Assembly: GCA_051453625.1 (NCBI GenBank)
Contig: JBOZIK010000001.1
Location: 147,171,960-147,235,959, forward strand
Origin: Welwitschia mirabilis
Taxonomy: Eukaryota; Gnetophyta; Gnetopsida; Welwitschiales
DNA length: 64,000 nt
Reading direction: 5' to 3'
A program made the translations under genes and the position numbers. The notes under the pieces are model-generated. The model was given only the letters and a program-made list of their open reading frames with translations, did not search any database and had not been told where the DNA came from. Positions 46,301-57,259 of the stretch are shown piece after piece (positions within the stretch are counted from its first letter, which is position 1; each line of letters begins with the position of its first letter).

Positions 46301-46900
46301 GTTGCATTATCAATAAGCATATATAGCCTCAATTTAGTTGAACGTATCATAAATGAATTATTAGAGTTGGATTACCCACAGACATCTATAGCCTGGATGC
46401 AATTAACTAAGCTTAATAGAAATAATCATATAAAAATATGATAGCAAATACCGTAAAGAGTCTTCATTTATTTTTTTCTCTCATTTTTCTTTCTTTCATT
46501 GTTTCTTTTTTATTTTTTTAAAATATTCATAGCATATGAAAATTGGGTCATTGGATCATTAGCCTAATAGATAAGTGATCTCATTCCCATAAATGCTTAA
46601 AAAAATAATACATTATGAAAGTAGAAATACCACCTTTTATTTCCTTAGGATAATGAAATTAGAGACTCAAGTGGATGCAAACTTTAATAGAGAACTCAAA
46701 ATAAGGATGACTTACTCTTAAAAGGAAAAATGCTTACCTAACTTCTACTAATACATGAAAATGATAAATACAACTTTGTTAATGAATATTATAAAAGGCC
46801 ATTAACTAGGATCAATATGTCTCATGGGTGCATAAGTAAATGAAATGGATGAATGGTATATGTTAATAAATGGTAATTAATTTTAAATTAAGTATGGATT
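43393..46900. other. unassigned AT-rich region, probably tail of gypsy G2
   Basis: No coding similarity was confirmed. The A target duplication (AATAC) is at its left edge. The open frame at 45224-45039 on the minus strand is unrecognised. By position this is the region downstream of the G2 integrase, so it may hold its non-coding tail and 3' LTR. A weak LTR-start-like sequence (TGTTGTTACC on the minus strand) lies near 44060. Confidence 0.4.
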
Positions 46901-47299
46901 TTAGGGTTTTTTTTATAAGGAAAAAAACCATTAGAAAACACTTGCTTAGCTATGTAAGAACTAAACACTTAGAAACTAACTTCCTTAAAAAACAATTATA
47001 ATCAAGTATTTTATAATAGTACCAAGATCCTTTCTTGAAATATTTTTCATTGGATGTTTTGATTATGAAGATTTTTCATCTCTACTTTATTGATCTTCAT
47101 GTTTTCATAAGCATCATTCCTAATCACTTCTAGCTTATTATGTTAAATAAAGATATTTTTACTTGCTATATTATGATTAATATTCATGTGTTTCATAGTC
47201 TAATATGCCTTCTTCTCAAGCTCTGGAGGAAGATGACATCCTTTTTCATAAACTAATGGATAGGGTTACATGGCAAGAAGACTTTTATAAGTTATTTTA

Positions 47300-47830
47300 T
47301 AAGTATATATAACATCATTTATTTTGTATGATTGTGCCTTTTTATTTGAACTTATCACTTTTCATAAAATTTTGTTAACTTCAAGTTATCGATTAGTTTA
47401 GGAATGATATAGTAATATAATCCTATAAGTGATCCCATACTTTGTTAAGAGCTTATTAAAGGATCTACTATAAAAATGGATGATAAGGTTACTAATTAAG
47501 TATATAAGGTAGCTAAATCTAAAGAAAATATTGGTCTAAAAGATGTATCCTAAAGGTTTATCATCATTGTTCTTATAAGAACAAAATTCTATCCATTTAA
47601 TAAAGGTCCTTAGAAATAAATTTCCCATACATTAAAAGGTTTCATAACCAAGATATAATTTAAAAGAATCATATTCCTCTTTCTAAAACTCTTAAGTTTC
47701 TAATAGGTTTCACATGGTTTATAGAAATGAGATAAGTCCTTAAATATGGTATGCTAATAAAGTCTAGATTGCAAATATGGACAGTAGTTTTGGTAGAAGA
47801 CAAGTGATCATCATGATTATGCATAACACA
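47300..47830 (-). pseudogene. gypsy integrase, N-terminal and core start (element G2)
   Basis: The minus strand gives TKTTVHICNLDFI, PYL then KDLSHFYKPCETY*KLKSF after a frame change, then RKRNMILLNYILVMKPFNVW and EIYF*GPLLNG. This is the Athila/Tat integrase zinc-binding region and start of the core (FYWPTLFKDA..F...CD.CQ..G..SRRNEMP, then ILEVE.FDVWGIDFMGPF). The CxxC pair is partly kept (CETY). Downstream core residues are not readable. Confidence 0.75.
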
Positions 47831-47999
47831 ACTTAAAAATATTGTAAAACTTAGTTTGAGAAATGCATCTTTAAATGATTTAATTTGAATAGTATTTAAA
47901 AAGGCATGCATCATCCCAAAAGAAATATTTCACATGATTTAGTAATTTTATTTTATTATTAAAGGTCTTATTAGAGGGAAAAATTCTAGAGACAAGATA

Positions 48000-48560
48000 G
48001 TTAGCATAACAAGGTATTTAGAAAACTTAAAATAGCTACTTATCAAGAAATGAGTCATTAATAGGAGTACTATCTTACAAGTCCTCATGAGGGATATGAG
48101 ACAAATTATTAACAACTATGTTATTAAAACTCTTACTATTCTTAATTTCAAGATCAAACTCTTAAGTAGAAAGACTAATATAATAAGCCTATGCTTGATG
48201 TCTTTCTTAGCGAAAAGGTATATAAAGGTTGAATGGCTTAGGCAAATAATAATATTAAATCCTAAAAGGTATTTCATAAATATTTGTATAATAAAAAAAG
48301 TACAAGGAGCTATTTTCTAGCAATAGTATAATTACATTAATTATGATATAGGGTATCGTTAGTATAGGAGATGACTATTTATTTCTTCTCCATTCTTAGG
48401 CATAAAATAAAACCAACCACATAGTCACTTAAATCACACATAATTTCAAAGGCTAATGATGAGTTGGGTGGTTGGATAATAGGTTTTGAACTAAATTTAC
48501 TCTTATGTTCATCAAAAGTTTATTGGCATTCATGGATCCTTTCAAAAGCAACATAGTTAC
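48000..48560 (-). pseudogene. gypsy RNase H (element G2)
   Basis: Minus strand near 48470-48380: SSLAFEIMCDLSDYVVGFIL, then LRMEKK. This is the RNase H start (..LPFEIMCDASDYAVGAVLGQR..KK) with the catalytic Asp context CDLSD. The rest (ISYTNDTLYHN) is broken by stops. It lies between RT and integrase as expected. Confidence 0.78.
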
Positions 48561-48799
48561 TTAGAAGATTACACAAAGGTTTAGTAGTTTTAATAAAGTT
48601 ATTAATAAATATGTTATAATATTTGGCATACATTAAAAAATCTCTAACATCCATAATTTTTGTAGGATAGGTAGATGGATAACCAAGGAAATCTTTATAG
48701 GATCTACTTAAATTATATCCTTAGAAATGATATAACCTAATACAATACCAATATTCATCATGAAGTGATACTTTTCCTAGTTTAAGACTAAATATTTCT

Positions 48800-49400
48800 T
48801 AGTGCATTTGACAAGAACAAGCTTAATATTTATAAGAAAAATGCTCAAAATAGGATCCATAAACTTAAAACACCATTTGTAAATACCTCATTACAAGTTT
48901 CTAGAATATTAGAAAAAATTCCAAGCATACAACATCCAAAGGTTGCTAGTGAATTACAAAGTCTAAATGGCATTCGTTTATAGGAAAAATTTCCATAGGG
49001 ATAAATGAAAGTACTTTTTTTCTTTGTTTTTAGAGGTAATTTTAATCTAGTTGTAACCTGAATATCCATTCAAAAAATACGAAAAATTATAGCCAACTAA
49101 TTATTTAAGTATTTGATCAAAAACTATAAAGAAAAATAGTCCTTTTTTGGTTAAAATATTAAGTTTTCTATAATTTATGCACATTACTCATTGCATAGTA
49201 CACCTAGTAGGGATATGTTCACTGTGTTCATTACATATTTGTGTAATTTCTGCCTTCTTAGCTACTATTTTGTATTGGACTCATCCACTTCCTATTTGAG
49301 ATAGGATAGATAATGCCATTATCTAAGAGCTTAATCATCTCATTTTTTATAACTTCATTCAACATTAGATTAAGCCTTTATTATGGTTTAATGTTTGTTT
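48800..49400 (-). pseudogene. gypsy reverse transcriptase (element G2)
   Basis: The minus strand opens near 49370 with LNEVIKNEMIKLLDNGIIYP, then ISNRKWMSPIQ (family ..V.KEVLKLLEAGIIYPISDSKWVSPVQ). A long open run at 49069-48845 contains KKKSTFIYPYGNFSYKRMPF, RLCNSLATFGCCMLGIFSN, then EVFTNGVLSLW where EVFMDDFSVFG is normal. The catalytic DD is therefore replaced by NG. This is one of the better preserved stretches of G2. Confidence 0.9.
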
Positions 49401-49539
49401 TGTAATTATTCTTAAAATAGATGTAGTCCATGAAAATTCTAGGATTAATGCTTCTAATGTTTGATAAGGTTTATCTTATAAATTACTTGTATTTTATCAA
49501 ATAATTAAGTAAGATATCCTCTTGGGTAAAAGATAAGAT

Positions 49540-49740
49540 TAAGCTAATAACCATAGCATAAGTCTATTTTCTCCAAGAAATGCATATCTAGATCATTGAA
49601 TAATGTTTTTAATTTAATAATAAGATTATATTCATCTCTTATTAGTAACTCTAGTTTATATGAAGAGGAATTATCAAGGTTATTATGAGAAGAATAAGAT
49701 TTTTTCTTAATCAGAAAGGATTTTATCATATCCACATGTT
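49540..49740 (-). pseudogene. protease-RT linker of gypsy G2
   Basis: An open minus-strand run with NLDNSSSYKLELLIRDEY and LKTLFNDLDMHFLEK corresponds to the linker before RT in Athila/Tat elements (..PPKLELKPLPxHLKYAFLGE). Copia C is inserted about 130 bases upstream (in element sense). Confidence 0.6.
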
Positions 49741-49871
49741 CTATAGCTTCATCTGAGAGGGTTTCCTCATAAATATAAATATCTTAAAGTATGATAATTT
49801 TTCTAAATAAAATCTCTATAAGATTATTCCTATAATTTATTAAAGCATTTGAAGTAGAAAGGAAATGTCTA

Positions 49872-51580
49872 TGTTAGTATATCTAGTTTTAATGATTTTA
49901 CTTACAAATATTTTGTATCATTGTGTAGATAGAACATTATAAAGAGAATTAGATCATAATAAGAATAAGTTGATGTCAGAACTTCAAAACAATATCTCAA
50001 GAAAAGCTTAGAATCTGAAATGAAAAATTAATATATAAAGATATCTATAGAATGAAATACATTTATTTTAAAGCTATCTAGACCTTAAAGACATCTATGG
50101 TGAAGGCATCTATAGATTAAAGATATCTTTGATGTACCATCCTTCAGGTCACAAGTTAAAGATAACTAACTCGTTAAAGATGATTATGTTAAAAGTTGGA
50201 TATAATACTAATAAAATATGTGAACATGATTGAAGATGTCTATACTAAACTAAAATAGGTAATAGAGTTATTTTACATTTTGATGAATATTTTATGTTTC
50301 AGGTAAGCTATCAATGTTTCCATTGCAGATTCATGATCATGAAGGGCCAAAGTTCATTCGAAGTAAGTTTAACTAATTTTTGGGAAAGGTGAGTAAAGAA
50401 ATCTACTAGATGAAGACACTAACTATTACTAGATATATACAATTTTAAAGACATCTTAGATCAAAGTTCATATGGATTAAAAAATAAATATGCATGCCTA
50501 ATGCTTGAATGCTTCCATTCATTACATGGTGGTTACAAAGTTGAAATTGCTATTGTTCAATGTCAAATATTTATTTTTTCTCAAATGATATAAAGACAAC
50601 ATCATGAAATAAATAAAAATAGTTCTTTAAAGGGACATAACAATCATGATCATACTTCTAAGGAATATAATGATCACAATTTCGAGTAAAATAGTGATTA
50701 AATTAAATACATAACAAAGAACACACAAGTGATTAAGACTTCTCACATAGGATTGAAGATATAATTTTTAAAGGAGCTTTGAGTGTTTACATTTTTCATT
50801 CTTAAATCCTACATTGTTACATCATTCTTGATCACTCATGATGATGAAGGCAACAAAGAATGTAAGTACTTCTTCAAATCCTCATTCATGCCTATTGATG
50901 TATTGTATTTATTGGTTCTTATATCATTAAACTATATTATTATTAAATATTATTATAAAGTCTATTATTGTATTAATAAATTATTTGTAAGGTAACACTT
51001 ATATGAGTGTGCATTAAGGTTATTCCTATGAGTACTTGCATTATTGTAATGTTTGTAATGAATTAAAACCACTATTTCCCTACAAGGAAGAGAGTGTTAT
51101 CTTGTGAGGAGAGTCTTATTGCTATAAGATTAATGGTAAGCCAACATCACTATATCCTTTATGGGAAGAGAGTGTTGTCTTACAAGGATAATATTATATT
51201 ATTGTAAGATTAGTGGAAGACTAAAAGTACCATTTCCATGAGGTGAAGAGTGTGTTAACTTACAAGGAGACTCTCACACTGTTGTAAGATTAGTGGTAAA
51301 TCAAAACCATCATTTCCCTAAGGGGAATAAAGTCTTATCTTATGATAAGACTTTCATATTATTATAAGGTTAGTGGTACACTAGAAATCCACTATTCCTT
51401 ATAGGTTAAAAATATTCAAAGATGTGAGAGAAAGCTACTCTTTCTATGTGGACATACCCAGGTCGAGAAACTAGGTTATCTCAATAAGGTATTTATTTTA
51501 TTATTTTTTCATTATATTATTAGTTAAATTGTATTTAAAAGAACTCATTCAATCCTACAATCTAATTTCAATAGTTCTCA
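49872..51580 (+). repeat. 5' LTR of copia C (1709 bp)
   Basis: Aligns along its length with 57260-58966. It contains repeated AAGATATCTATAGA and AAGACATCT words near 50030-50130 and a 78-base tandem array near its 3' end. Confidence 0.92.
51065..51395 (+). repeat. 78-bp tandem array in copia C 5' LTR (about 4 units)
   Basis: Units begin AAAACCACTATTTCC, contain AAGAGAGTGTTATCTT and end TAAGATTARTGGTAA. Repeats start near 51065, 51143, 51221 and 51300, followed by a partial unit. Confidence 0.85.
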
Positions 51581-51582
51581 AG

Positions 51583-51594
51583 TGGTATCAAAGT
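51583..51594 (+). promoter_or_regulatory. primer binding site of copia C
   Basis: TGGTATCAAAGT, two bases after the LTR, complementary to the initiator-Met tRNA 3' end with few changes. Confidence 0.8.
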
Positions 51595-51631
51595 GGGTAC
51601 TTATGAAAAGGAGTAAGTTCCTTGAGTAAAC

Positions 51632-52700
51632 AATGAAAGGAGTCCCATCTATTAGATCTACACTCTTTAATGGAATAAATTATGCCTATTCAAAGATGAG
51701 GATGTAAGTGTACTTAAAGTATTTTTCATTTCAAGTATGGAAATGCGTAGAAGAATTATATATGAATCCTATGGAAACTATCATAGATGCCATAGGCAAC
51801 ACCATTCCATAAATTAAGAAAATAAAATATTAAAAAGATAAAGAAAAAGCTACCTTCATGTATGATTTTAAAGCAAAAAATGAAACATATTCAACACTAA
51901 CAATGAAGGTGTTCAATACAATAGAAAGTTACAAGATAGCATAAGAGATTTAAAACTTCTTATAGGAACATATGAAAGCACTTATATTATTAAAGAATTA
52001 AAGCTTTTCATTTGGATAAATAAATTTGAGAATCTTAAAATAAAACATGAAGAAAGAGTTCATGAATACTTCACAAGAGTATCTAACATTATGAATGGAA
52101 TTGGAGGTATTTATGAATGTCTTCTAGAGGAAAAGGTAATACAAAAATTTGTTAGATATCTAATTCCTAAATATAGGCCCAATGCTACTACCATGAAAGA
52201 GTTAAGATATTTAAACTTCATGAAGATATAAAAGCTTCAAACATCCTAATAAAATATAAATTGAATCTCATAGAAGATGATGCCATTAAATATTAGGAAA
52301 AAAAACATTTCTGTTATAATAAAAAAAAGTACATAATAGATTTTAAAAGTAAAATCAATAAAAGAACAATAAGATGATGAATCTGAGGATGAAATAGATG
52401 AGGAACTTGCACTCATCACAAGAAGAGTAAAAAAAAGTTCTTTCACACAAGTACAACAAAAAGGATGAACTTATAAAATCATCTAGATTTTATGCCAAAG
52501 GTAATTTTAAAGGTAAGTCTCCCATTAACACTTCTTTTTCTTCTAAATATAATGTTTTCAAAGAAGAATGTTGGATATGTGAAGGACAAAGACATATAGG
52601 CTTGGAATGTCTTAGTGTAATAGAATGTAGGAAAAGGAGCAAAAAAAGAAAAGAAAGAAAAAGAGATCTTTCTTTATTATATGGGATGATGATGATGAAG
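51632..52700 (+). pseudogene. copia gag (element C)
   Basis: It opens near 51640 with a segment reading STLFNGINYAYSKMRM (family FDGxNYxxWK), then a UBN2-type gag core near 52020-52190: KHEERVHEYFTRVSNIMNG, then EEKVIQKFVRYLIPKYRPNA. An intact CX2CX4HX4C zinc knuckle, CWICEGQRHIGLEC, is at 52569-52610. An acidic/Ser-rich linker lies between. Stops and frame changes are common in the first half. Confidence 0.85.
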
Positions 52701-53379
52701 AAATGGAAAAAGAAACATTCATAATAAAAAATCTCATCCATTCTACATGGTTATCCTACATCATCAAGAGAAAAATGATACACAAAAGAAGGGTATGATT
52801 TAAAAAGTAAAGTTGATATAGGTATACATCTTTACAAAGAGTATGATCTAATTTTAAAAAATTTTATTAAATTGAAAAGGTATGTATTAAGATGAAAAAG
52901 TTACTTTATATTATGAATAAACTTATAAATAAGAAAATAATATTTGCAATAAATTATCTTTTAAAAACTCATCTTTTAAAGCTAAGGTTAGTAGACTAAT
53001 ATTTAATTTGAAGAATGTAAGATAGGAACTATAAAATTCAAGCAAAATTAATAAAAAACATATATAAGGAAATAATACATTACATATCATGATTAATAAA
53101 TATATAAGTTCAAATAACATAAGTATCTTGGGACACAATGAAGCCTAAACTAGCACTTCAGCCTCTTTATTTGACAAATGAAATTATATACCAAGGGAGG
53201 GACATTTGATATTCATAAATAATGTTATTTATTCTTACTATCATAATAGAGGTTATTACTAATATAAATGTCCAATGAAATTTAAAAATACATATTATAC
53301 TAATAATGATAATAGGCATATTAAAATGATACATGATTTTGTATAGGATAAACTTAGAAAAGTGTGGATACCAAGACCA

Positions 53380-53975
53380 AAACCAATACTTTTAGAAAAA
53401 ATTACACTTAGATCTATGAAGAAGCATTTCTAGTAATTAATAGTAAACATTAAAGGTATATGAATAGAGATAAATTAGTTTCATCACATTGATAGAATAA
53501 GATAAAGAAGTTGTAATCTTTTAAGACAATGTACAAGAACTGATTAAAGGTATTAGTACTACTGGAGGAGTAAATTGACTAGAGGTAAAGGATCTATTAT
53601 TTATAAAAGGTTTGCAACAAAATCTTTTAAGTGTAAGCCAATTTCATGATGCAAAATTTTTTTTGTTATCTTTATAAAATATTGTGTCATTAGAGAAAAA
53701 ATTCCACCAAATCTTTACTTACTAGTATAAGAAAGCAAAACATTTATGTTAGTACTTTACAAGATATATCTAATAATGAAAGCAAGTATTTGTTAAGTAA
53801 AATAGAAGAAATAGAGCCTTGGTAAAAAAATCTTTGACATGAAAACAAGGGTTTAATCAAAAGAAAAATGATAAGAGAATATTTCAGGTTAAAAGGCATT
53901 CAAATATGTGAAGCATACAAAAAGGAAATAAACAAGAAAACTCTTAGAAAGAAAAGGAGTCAAAAAAACATAGAA
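53380..53975 (+). pseudogene. copia protease and GAG-preintegrase remnant (element C)
   Basis: The protease site appears as NSKH*RYMNRDKLVSSH near 53440, where DSGCSRHMTGD is normal, so the catalytic Asp is lost. Then come IEDVLFIKG-like text and GLQQNLLSVSQFHDAKF near 53610-53650, the protease end. KSLT*KQGFNQKKNDKRI and IQKGNKQ near 53830-53930 mark the GAG-preintegrase/zinc region. Confidence 0.75.
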
Positions 53976-54004
53976 AGCACAATGAAGACATCATGATCTA
54001 ACAT

Positions 54005-54090
54005 GTTGATGATCAACTTGATGATGTACTCATAAAACCTCTGAGCACTAAAAACTTTATAAAGTTTGTACCAAAACTTAAAGATTGAGT
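54005..54090 (+). pseudogene. C-terminal end of copia RNase H (element C)
   Basis: HVDDQLDDVLIKPLST then KNFIKFVPKLKD* matches the end of copia pol (DEQLADIFTKPL...F..LR..LG). It follows the GAG-preintegrase remnant by only ~40 bases, proving a large internal pol deletion. Confidence 0.85.
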
Positions 54091-54829
54091 TTTCTCTAAT
54101 TAGGTAAGTTAACAAGTAATATCATTTAAATACCTAACCCCACTTTGTAAATTATCTATACGTTGAGATTATACTTAGATATTGTAAATGTTAAATTATG
54201 TACTTATTATTTTACCTTTTAAAATAGTTATTATTATGTTTGTATTAGTTCTAAAAGATTCTAATATTTTTGGAACCTTATTTACAAATGTGTTTAATTT
54301 CATAGATGTCTATCATAGAGATTTCTTTAGATTTGTAAACATCTTTGGAATAGATGTCTTAATTTTTATAGATGTATTTAAATATTAGGTACACTTTTTA
54401 AATTATTTTTGAAATAGGCATCTTCGATTTGGTATATGTCTTGATAGTGGAAAATATTTGCAAAATGCTTTATAGCAGATACCTTTAACTTTATAGACAT
54501 CTATTTTTTACATTTTAGATGTCTTTCGTCAATTAGATGTCTTAATAGTACTATTGTAAAAATTAAAACATGTTAAAAACCTAGGATCTTGACCTTAACA
54601 CCAAATCTCATTTTTAATTCTTCACCTAATAGGTGTCTCTCTTAGAGGATTTTTTAGATGTAATTTTCTTCAATTTCACTACCAAAACATCTTAGATTTG
54701 AGACATATTTACAAAATTTAAGGACATGGTTATTCTTTGTTTCAATGCACATTTTCACTGTCTTTTTCATAATGAAGTTGTTTTTTGGTTCATATTTTCT
54801 ATATGTTTTTAAAAAATGGTTATAAAACA

Positions 54830-55250
54830 GTTTGCCAACAATTCAAGAGATAAAGAACAGACTTTAGAACTTTATAGATTATAGTATAAGCCTTAGTTTA
54901 TAATGAGGTAGTAAAAAAAAGATTTAGAACTTTAACAAATAATTCTATTATTACAAAAAGAATCCTTGGAATTTAGAGAAAGCATCGAGATCAGCTTATG
55001 AATTACTTCATATAACTTGAATGGGAAATAATTATTTAGTTAGACTAGATTATTTCAAATCCTCCTATGATGATTTTTATGCTAGCATTCAAGATATAGA
55101 TGATAACATTTGTTCTTTGTACACTTAAGTTAGAGGTACTTTATTACATATTATTTCTAGTTTTATAAATTCATTACTTGACATAGATAATTTTTAACTG
55201 CCTTAATTATTTATGCATTCATTTAAAGATATTATTATTTCTAGATTTAT
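54830..55250 (+). pseudogene. extra ORF remnant after pol in copia C (plant transposon-type domain)
   Basis: The stretch 54985-55195 reads ELLHIT*MGNNYLVRLDYFK then SSYDDFYASIQDIDDNICS, then VRGTLLHIISSFINSLLDID. This resembles the plant 'putative plant transposon protein' region found in retroelement-associated extra ORFs (..YP.LV.EFY.N........VRG..I..S...IN..L.I). An env-like or accessory role has been proposed for extra ORFs of Sireviruses, but I cannot say what this one did. It has few stops locally but is broken overall. Confidence 0.5.
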
Positions 55251-55714
55251 CAATGTATCATGAAGAATAATTGAGTAATATTTTATTTGGACATCCTAGA
55301 ATGAATTTTATTAAAAACATAGAAGGAAAAGGTATGATTCTTGATGCTTCTATTTTAGTTTAATTACATTGTATAATATTTTATTTAGACCAATTAGTTA
55401 CATTTATTATAAACTAATGTAAACCTTTATTCTTTGTTTTGTTTACTTACTAGTTTAAAGATAGATTTAGGTTTTATCTTTTGTCTGTATATTATCATTC
55501 TATTTTGCAAGGGTTAGACTTTAGGTTACTTTTGTATTATCAATTTGATTATTAGTAATGCAAACATTTTAGTTTTTCAAGTTTATCTTATTTACATAAA
55601 GAAATTACTAACTAAATTTAGTGAAAAAAGGAGAGTGATAATACCACTAGGTGAGGGCATAAGTAAAAGGCCTTCATAGTTTTAGAGATCTTACTCCACT
55701 TCTATACATAGTTC

Positions 55715-55975
55715 TTCATCAATTAAAAAGGGATTAAAGGTAATAGCAAAAATGATGGAAAAAATTGATAGAAATATGTTTAAGTTAATAAAACACAATT
55801 CCATAGTTAGCAAGCATAAGACACCAATAGAGAGTTAAGAATCCATAACAACTCCCATATGGACAAACTCAAAGGATGATCTAGAAGAAGAAGAAGCATC
55901 TCTATCTCTAGAGAAAATAGGTTATGACTTAAGTAGAGTAGTAAATAATAGTAATTCTATATATGATTATTAAAA
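55715..55975 (+). pseudogene. second part of the extra ORF: coiled-coil and acidic segment (copia C)
   Basis: A frame with one stop reads IKKGLKVIAKMMEKIDRNMF, KLIKHNSIVSKHKTPIES*E, then DDLEEEEASLSLEKIGYDLS. Heptad-like hydrophobic spacing suggests a coiled coil. It probably belonged to the same extra ORF as 54830-55250. Confidence 0.4.
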
Positions 55976-57248
55976 GTTGGGGAATAGATCTAGACAAAGT
56001 ACTAGGCTCCTATGAAGGCATATGTGTAAGGGAAGTAATAGGATCTTGGTCCATCAAAATAGAGGCAAGAATAGAAGATAGAGTCTCAGAGATTAGATTT
56101 ACAATTTTTAATCTTTTACTATCCATCTTGCAAGATACTAATTCATCATTCTTATTATCCATATTTACCTCCTAAACCCTCTTCACCATCATAGCTACCC
56201 TTTCTGCCTCTAGTGCGTATACCATCATCACTACCATCTCACATAGATCCTCTTCATGTGTTGCCACTTGATCACAACTAGGTTCTTTGAAATGTCCATC
56301 ACTTCTTAAATGTATCAATATATAAGGAGATAGGCCTATAAGTGCCTAAGTGAGACCTCTCAGTGTCCATCTAAGAAGCACCATAATCCACCTCTCACAC
56401 ACTTCTTATCATATATCCTTTAGACTTTCATCATCCATGATAATATTGATGATAATGATGAGTAATGAGAAGGCATGCATTACACTAATGAGTATGCTCT
56501 TGGTAATTAGATCCTTTTCTTTGTTATTCAAAAAGGGAAAGAAGTTCACATAAATTAATAAAGAAGTATTAAAAACCAATTGCAATTAGTTGAATACATT
56601 AGCCTTTAGATTGAGGACATCCTATTGGGCATGAAGTACTTGTCTTTAAAATGTTGGATTAGATCTCTCAGTGATATCATTATTTCTTGATGATCACTTA
56701 TGATATTTGACATAAGTTATTGTTATATTTCTATCATTTCCTATTGGTACATTTTCATTGTGTATTAATTGACACTTGTAATGATATGTTGTCATTTGTA
56801 TTATTATTACACTAACATGATACACTCTAATTTTTATGGTTAGCACATTACCATTAGTACATTTTTCATGGTCTTTACATTATGTATTAATTAGCATAAT
56901 TTAAATAGTCTTCTTTGATTTTATTCTTAGCATATTATTATTAAGCATATCTTACTTAATCAGTTGTTAAATTTCTTAAATGGTATTATTAAATACTTTT
57001 ATGCCTTTTTTTCTCTACACTCTATGTGGTTTTTTTTTTTGAATCATTGAAATATCTCCATCCATGTTACTTATATGAGATGATTACATCACTAATCTAT
57101 GTGATTATTTAAGTGGTAAATATTATGATTTTTTTAATATCATTTAAAAAAGTTATTTCTATGCATTTTTCGTAAAGATGAGTATCTAATTTCAATTGAT
57201 TCAATGAGATTGCACTAATGAGATTTGCTAAGTTTTATACATCATCAC

Positions 57249-57259
57249 AAAGGGGAGAC
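57249..57259 (+). promoter_or_regulatory. polypurine tract of copia C
   Basis: AAAGGGGAGAC directly precedes the 3' LTR start TGTTGATAAATG. Confidence 0.85.

Larger units (their letters stand above)
54091..57248 (+). other. post-pol region of copia C
   Basis: About 3.1 kb between the pol end and the PPT. The first part (54290-54670) is dense in AGATGTCT/AGACATCT-like words. The middle carries remnants of an extra ORF (see separate entries). The last 1 kb is AT-rich and non-coding. Confidence 0.65.
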
